A stretch of DNA of 64,000 nt from Balamuthia mandrillaris (lineage: Eukaryota > Discosea > Longamoebia > Balamuthiidae), in NCBI GenBank assembly GCA_031835245.1, contig JAVKOQ010000130.1:87064-151063 (forward strand). The letters run 5' to 3'. Below are positions 57,615 to 64,000 of the stretch, piece after piece. The notes beneath the pieces are model-generated. The model saw only the letters and a program-made list of their open reading frames with translations. It was not told the DNA's origin and did not search any database. Every line of letters begins with the position of its first letter. Positions within the stretch are counted from its first letter, which is position 1. A program made the translations under genes and the position numbers.

Positions 57615-60600
57615 ATGAGTTCATCTGAACCAACCTCTCAGAAAGAAGAAAATGCAAGGAAAGAAGGAGTAGCGGTGGAGGCAACAGCAACGGCAGCTGC
57701 GCCGCCGCAGCCAGCCCCAAAGAGCCAAACCTCTTCCTTCACCTACGACGCCATTGTCACCGGGGGCTCCAGGCGAGGTGGGCAGCGCTCCAACTCGGAC
57801 CCTTCGAGAGCGCGCTCCAACTCCACGGTTTCGGCCGAGGTGTACGCCTCCTCTCTGGCGGCCTCCTCGGACGTCGCCATGAAAGGAAAAAGAGGAGGGA
57901 GCGACAAAAAGAGAAGCACTACCGCTTCGAGCGGTGGCGTCAAACAGCAGCAACCCGTTTCTCCCGTTCAAGGTGAGATCCTACCATCCTGTTCTTCCTT
58001 GTTTTCCTCTCTTCGCTTCTCTTTGGTCTCGCTTTTTTTTCTTCTCTTTTTTTTCCATTCTCCATTCCAAAATAAACGTATTTGTAAAAAAAACACAAAA
58101 ATAATAATAGAGGACGCTACTTTGGTGAAGAATAAAAGCGCAACAGATTTGCTGGAACAATACTATGAGTCCCCTCCAGCCGAGGAGAACGTCATCAAAG
58201 AAATCGATCGCAAATCAGCAGTGAACAAAGTAAGGCGACAAAGTCATGGCTCCTCCAAAAGAAAACAAAACATCACCGCAGCTCGCAGAACTTCATTACC
58301 TCACTTTGGTTCTCCTTCCAAAGAAGAACACGATGACGCAAATGAAGACGAGTATGACGAAGACGAAGACGGCGAAGAAGATGAAGAGCTGGAAGAAGGA
58401 AAAGGAGAGGGACATGGAGAAGATGAAGATGACGAAAGAAAAGAACAACATAAGAAGTCTGGCAAAGGAAGAAGAAGAAGAATTAGTCTCGCGAGAAGAA
58501 AAGACAAGAGAGATAGAGTGTCTATGTCATTGCAACAGGAGGAAGGCGCAGAAGATAAAGAAGGCGAAGAAGGAAAGCCAGAAAGATCGGGAATCGACTT
58601 TTTGGAAAGAATCGCTTCTTCTGGAGCAAAGAAGAAAAGCAAAGACAAAGACAAACAGCAACATATCGAAAGTGGAATCGACTTTTTGGAACGAATCGCT
58701 TCTTCGAAGAAGAGTCATCAGACAAAAGACAAGAAGAAAGAAGGAACATCAACAACTCCTGAAAAGATTGAGAGCGGGCTTGACTTTTTGGAAGTAATTG
58801 CAGCGGGGTCGAAGAAAAGAGGAGAGAAAGAAAAGAAAAAAGAAAGCAAGAGGGATGGAGGTTCATTCATCAAAGGAAGAGAACCTCATGACTCCACTTT
58901 CTTCTTCGAAGACGGCGGAAACGAAGAGGAAGCAGGGAAAAAAGGAGAGATAGATGAAGTAACTCAAAAACATGACTCAAGAAAAATAAGAGCTGCAACC
59001 TCCCTCCCGAAAAGAGCAGATTCTTCGCTTTTCATTGGAGATGACTTGGCAGTCAATTCTCTGATTTCAGGGGAGGAACGAAGAAAAGTGGTTCATGGGT
59101 TAGAAGATATGGTCTCAAGACTGAAGCACAGCAAAGACGAAGACGCGGCAAAAAAATACGAGAAAGAATGGAAAAAAGACATCGAAAGACAGAAGAAAGA
59201 GAAAGAAAAGAAGGAAAAGAAGGAAAAGAAAGAACGAGAGAAACGAGAGAAGCAATTGCAAAAGGAGCGAGACAAGAAGGAAAAGGAAGAAAAAGAAGCT
59301 GCCGAGAGAAGACGGAAGTATGCTCGTTCTCGCGCCGGTTCTCACAGCAGCGATTCTTTACCAACAAGTCGCAGCAACAATCAAGTCGACTTTAACTCGA
59401 CAGCAACCGCTCAAGATAGAGATTCTGCAAACTCCTTAACTCCAAACATCAACAATAGCAGACGAGACAAAGTCTTTGGAAAAGATTCCGGCGAAAAGCA
59501 GAAGCATAGCAATGAACAACAAACAAGACCTTCTCCTCCTGCTCGACCTTCCTCTTCTCCAAGTGGTTCGATGGTCAATGAAGCGGTTGCAAACTTGTTC
59601 AAAAACGCGGAAGCTGTTGGAAAGGAGATAGATGAATGGGAGGAAGTTACAGTTGAAGGAACCGGCCAAAAGAGATCATTCTTGCCACGTCCTGATACTG
59701 TGTTACGCATTCATTGTATGAATGATATGAGAGGGGTTAGTTTCTATATTTCTTTCTCCTTCTCTCTCTCCCTCGTTCTTTCATCTTATTTTGCAATCTC
59801 TTTCTCTACAGGTATTAAAAGGCTTTCCACTTTCCAAAAATTATCCTGTGTCTCAAAAGAAAGCCATGCTAGGCTCTTTCTCTATCAATAATTCTCCTGC
59901 AGTTCCCAGACGCTCTTCTTCTTCCAAGCATTGGGGCAAAAGCTCAGCTCCAAGTGAGTTACAATCATCGGCATCATCGTCTTCAATACCAACTGTAAAG
60001 AGCAATAACAATGATGCTATTAATGAAGAACGAGGAGGTCTGAAAAGCGGAAGTCAGCTTCAAACGTATAACAGCAAACCCGAAGAAACTGAAACGTCAC
60101 CAACAGTACCTCCACTTGCGCGAATGGCATCCACATCGACTCCCTCCGGGGTTTTTTCCTCTTCGGATCCACTTTCGTTTCATAAACATATGGCTGCGTC
60201 TCCAGCTTACAAAGAAGAGGCAAAGATGATCGCCGGCAATCTTCGTGGTCGCACCTCCAGCATCGTTCAAAACTTTGAAAAGCTCACTTCTGAACAGCTG
60301 CAACACCCTACTCCCAGCAGTCCTCGTCCTCGTTCACAAACCTCTTTCAACAACATCATTAACACTTCTTCTCAAGGAAGTAAAAGTGACATTGTATCCC
60401 CGAGAACTCCGCGTCCACAATCGAGTCATAGTTCCTCGGCTTCGACACGAAATCCTTCTTCTTCGGGTTCAGCTATGTATCGACGACAAAGGCCAAATAG
60501 CGTGGGGCAACCTTTGATCGCTCCGTTGTCATTGTCTTCTTCTTCGTTGCCTACTTCCTCTTCTTCTTCGTCGGATATAAGTTCTGCGGATGCAAGATTG

Positions 60601-60980
60601 GGACTTGTCGTAACAGCACAACAAAAGGGAGATAAACAGTTGCAGCTAACAAGTGAAAATGAGAGGAAAGAAGAAGATACAGAAGATGCCGTGGAATCAA
60701 AGAACGAGGACGGAGAAGAGGAGGAGGAAAGTGGAGAGAGAATGATCGAATTGTTGATGGAGCGATTAACGCAAAAAGAAGAAGGAGAAGCAGAGCAACA
60801 ACAGACTCTTCAAGATGTGTTGAACAGATATGCAAAAGGTGTCTTTTATCTTTTGTGGGAGCTACGATCCAAGTTGTTTGGCATCCAGGAGAGCTTGCAG
60901 AAAGTCGAGGAGATGGAGCCATGCCTTAAGCTTAGCAAAGTTCTGCGTACATTGCAAGAGTTAATAGCGGTAAGTTGTTA

Positions 60981-61042
<62 letters not shown>

Positions 61043-64000
61043 CTTCCTCGCGCTCTATTTTTCCCAAATTTAAGGATAGGAGAGAAGACATGAGAAAGGA
61101 TAAGAGAGAGCACGGAAAAACCAAAGGAAGCAGAGAGAGAGAAGAATAGAAACAGAGACTGCATGAGCGAGAAACGAACAACGGAGAATGGGAGCAATCC
61201 TATTTCTCCGAGACGGCTGCATCAAACGCTAAGCACCAGCTTTCGAAAAAAGTTAACAAAAGATGGGGTTTTAGTTGACAGAGAAAAAACACCAAGAGAC
61301 AAAGAAAAAGACAGGGAGAAAGACAAAGAGAAAGAGAAAACGCCTAGAGGAAGAGAGAAAGATATTGGCAGCAACAACGTTAAAATTAAAGAGAGAGCGC
61401 AAATCCAGAAACAAAGAAGTACTTATCTAACCAAAGACAAGCCAAAGAAGCACAAAGTTTTTATCTTCGTTTTTCTTACCTCGTTGCTTTTTTTTTCCCG
61501 ATTTTTAAGATTAACCTTTGTTTTTTTAATTTTTCACCAACAGGCTACTGAACGCCGAATCGCAAGTGCTGATTACAGTCATCTCTCTGCCATCGTCGCT
61601 CGTGCTGCTATGGCTTACAGTAATTCTTCTTCGTCTTCTGCTGCGGCTTTACTTTCACCAGATACTTCTTATACTTCTTCTTCTCCTTCTTCTTCTCGAC
61701 GCGATCGAACTGCCACCTCTCCACCTGCCTTTTCTTCTCCTATTACTCATCCACAACATGTTCGCTTGGATCTCGATTCATTACCTCCACCCAATCTTGC
61801 TTCTTCTTCTCCTCACTCTCCTCACTCCCCGCATTCTCCTCATTCTTCCTCGTTTGCTTCTTCCTCTGCAGCAAAACATAATCGCACTGGAAGTGGCATT
61901 CAAGGAGCCAAAAAGCTGCTTTCAAACGTTTCTCGTACGCTGAAACGAAGCGAAGTCAAAGATCATCCACAGCATCAAGAAAACAACAATGTTGGTGGCA
62001 TTTCTGCAGCAGAGAAACAAACCTCCAACCGACGGGCGCAACAACTGCCTCATGTAGGTGAGGATGAAGATGAATGGGAAGTGGAAGGAGAGAGCGAAAC
62101 GCAACAAGACTCTGATGAAGAGAACAACGAAGAAAACGAACTGGACATCGTTTTGGATGAAGAGGGTGCAACTGCTGAAAGCCCTCATCATCAAGAGACC
62201 GAACCTTCTAACGAGACAACAATAGGAGAGAAAGAGGACGAGAAGAAGGAAGGCGGAGGAGAAGACGAGGACGTTTGTCTAAAGAAAGGATATTTGATGA
62301 AAGTGAAGGGAGTTGGACGGTTTGCTCGTTCCAACCGTCGTTGGTTCGTCTTGCGGAAACAGTCCCTTTTGTATTGGAAGGAACAAGTGGTACTGTGTTT
62401 ACTCTCTTACCTTCTCTTGCTCTCTCGCTCTCCCTCACTCCCTCTCCACCCTCATCTAACTTACACCATTATAATATTGTCAAACATACAACAGCCTGAA
62501 GTTTCGGATATACCACCTTCTGGGGAGATAGATCTTCGGTTGTGTTCTATCAACGAAGCGCAACTCCCCGGAAGAAAGGAGGGAGACTGCTTTGTCATCG
62601 TCACCACAAAACGAAACATTTATCTTCAAGCGCTCACAAGAAACGAAATGCTAGCATGGCTCACCGCTATCAAAGAAACACGGGCTGTACGTGTTCTTCT
62701 CTCTCTCTCTCTTTTTTTTTCTTGCTGCTTTCATTTTTCCAACTAGTTTTTTCTTCTCCCATTCTCTTCTTTCCGTAAAAAACTGCAGAAACTTTCGAGC
62801 CAAATTCGAGCAGCAAACATTGAAGAAGAACGAAAGAGAGCAGCCACAGCACTGGCTTCTGAAGAGAACGCCGTTGTTGGTGCGGAAGTGGAAATCGAAG
62901 TGGACGATGGAGAAGAAGGCATTACCGATGGAGAAGATGTTTATTCAACTCTCACAAATACAGCAATGATGTCCTTCAAAGAAAGAACGCAGGGACACAT
63001 TTATTTGTTGGAACGCTTCAAGAAAGGACATCACATTGCCCTCAAATGGGTGCGCCGGTGGTTTGTTATTGAGGATGGCTTCTTGACTTACACCAAACGG
63101 AAAGGGGTTTGTTTCTTCTCATTGCGTTTTTTTTAACTTAGTCCTGTGCTTATCGTTACTTTTGTTCTTGATCTTTTCTTTTTCTTTTCTTACTTTCTTG
63201 CTTTTGAAAATGACTTATTCGTTTTTGCCGTACAGACAACAGAGTTTGCAGGAGCACCAGTAGATTTATTGTTGTGCTCCATCAAAGAAATGGAGTTCAC
63301 AGGAAGAAAGTACTGCTTTGAGATTGTTCGTCGTGAAGGCCCAAGTCTCTGTCTCTCCGTCGACACAGAGACTGAAATGTGGGAGTGGGTCGGTTCTTTG
63401 CGTGAGACCATCACTCGTCTTCGAGCCAACACTCTTCGAAAGCATATGCCTTCTTCTTCCTCTGCTTCAACCTCTCCTAAAAAATCATCATCAACAACAG
63501 CAACAACTACCGAAGAAACAGAAGGAGGAGCAACGACACAACCACCAGGTGAACTTCATGAAGAAGAAGAAGGAGGAGGGGATGTGTTGCTTAGTGGCTA
63601 TTTGAAGAAGCAGTGTTTGAATAGTTTCAAGAAGTGGAAGAAACGATGGTGTGTTCTGTCTGCACAAGGATTGACTTATTACAAAGAGAAGGTATGTTCT
63701 TCTTCTTCTGCTTTTGTTGTTCTCTGGAGACGTTTCCATTCTCTTTATCTTTGTTTCTCTTTCTCACACACACAAAACGAACAAAAGGGAGATGATAAGT
63801 CATCCGGTTACATTAACATTCTCTTTGCTATGGCCAAAGCGATGCCCTCTCCTCCCACCAACAAAGCCGGCAAAGAGCCACTCCACATTTTTGAGGTATT
63901 GACGGCCAATCGCAACTATGTTTTTCAGGCTGACTCGGAGGAAACCTGCAAACGATGGATCAACGCCATTTCCGCGTTGAATGCGGAGCTGATGAACACG
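57615..64000 (+). CDS. Multi-PH-domain protein with SGIDFLE repeats (continues past the right edge)
   Basis: Exons chain in frame from 57615: 57615-57973, about 58111-59735, about 59812-60969, about 61154-61458, about 61544-62388, then PH exons to the edge. The N-terminal half is disordered: Ser-rich, then acidic, with three copies of SG[IL]DFLE-x-IA (about 58595, 58671 and 58770) and a long Lys/Glu coiled coil (59150-59300). A helical block follows (LLMERLTQKEEG; LNRYAKGVFYLLWELRSKL). PH domain 1 begins LKKGYLMKVKGVGRFARSNRRW (part), PH2 HIYLLERFKKGHH with LKWVRRWFVI, and PH3 LLSGYLKKQCLNSFKKWKKR. Each has the terminal Trp helix (LAWLTAI, WEWVGSL, CKRWINAI). It is likely a phosphoinositide-binding membrane or cytoskeletal adaptor. 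The end is outside the window. Confidence 0.8.

Overview
The window is nuclear DNA of a eukaryote. It is gene-dense, most genes carry several short introns that begin GT (very often GTTTGT) and end AG, and no operon, Shine-Dalgarno site or prokaryotic transfer feature is visible. Introns are loaded with simple repeats, mainly (CT)n in the sense orientation. Gene content (AP-3 delta, MUS81, MED21, importin-4, SAP30, mitochondrial uS17, ATP6AP2, a TTM-type mRNA-capping triphosphatase, a RhoGEF) and the compact layout suggest a free-living unicellular protist, possibly an amoebozoan. That placement is inference; the sequence alone does not settle the species. Many intergenic spacers are only 50-500 bp, so several gene pairs share divergent promoters.

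Layout. 1-2.5 kb: 3' end of AP-3 delta (+). 2.5-5.3 kb: MFSD13A/TMEM180-like transporter (-). 5.7-6.4 kb: 4-TM protein (+). 6.5-8.1 kb: FabH-like ketoacyl synthase III (-). 8.5-10.5 kb: ATP6AP2 (-). 10.8-13.9 kb: MUS81 (+). 14.6-15.4 kb: MED21 (+). 15.8-19.6 kb: two paralogous secreted YDGG heptad-repeat proteins (-) with a decayed fragment between them. 20.1-21.6 kb: type I membrane protein (+). 21.9-22.2 kb: 67-aa protein (+). 22.3-23.6 kb: D-glutamate cyclase-like (-). 23.8-26.3 kb: pepsin-family protease (+). 26.7-27.3 kb: 3CxxC zinc protein (+). 27.9-28.8 kb: YjbQ/UPF0047 (+). 29.3-35.1 kb: large C2H2 + RRM low-complexity protein (+). 35.5-40.2 kb: importin-4 (+). 40.3-42.6 kb: acid lipase (-). 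42.9-44.3 kb: mitochondrial uS17 (-). 44.7-46.4 kb: lysophosphatidate acyltransferase (+). 46.9-50.7 kb: RhoGEF (+). 50.7-52.3 kb: RNA 5'-triphosphatase (-). 52.8-53.5 kb: SAP30-like (+). 54.3-54.6 kb: small CxxC protein (+). 55.8-57.1 kb: SDR oxidoreductase (+). 57.6 kb to the right edge: multi-PH protein (+).

There is no pathway cluster. Loose themes are endolysosomal function (AP-3, ATP6AP2, acid lipase, cathepsin-like protease) and nuclear or RNA functions. The most novel coding feature is the pair of YDGG-repeat secreted proteins, which share a duplicated promoter. The most interesting regulatory signal is a palindromic TGTCGACA motif that recurs in the promoter spacers. Exon coordinates come from reading splice sites and keeping frame by eye; where stated, exon sums are divisible by three.
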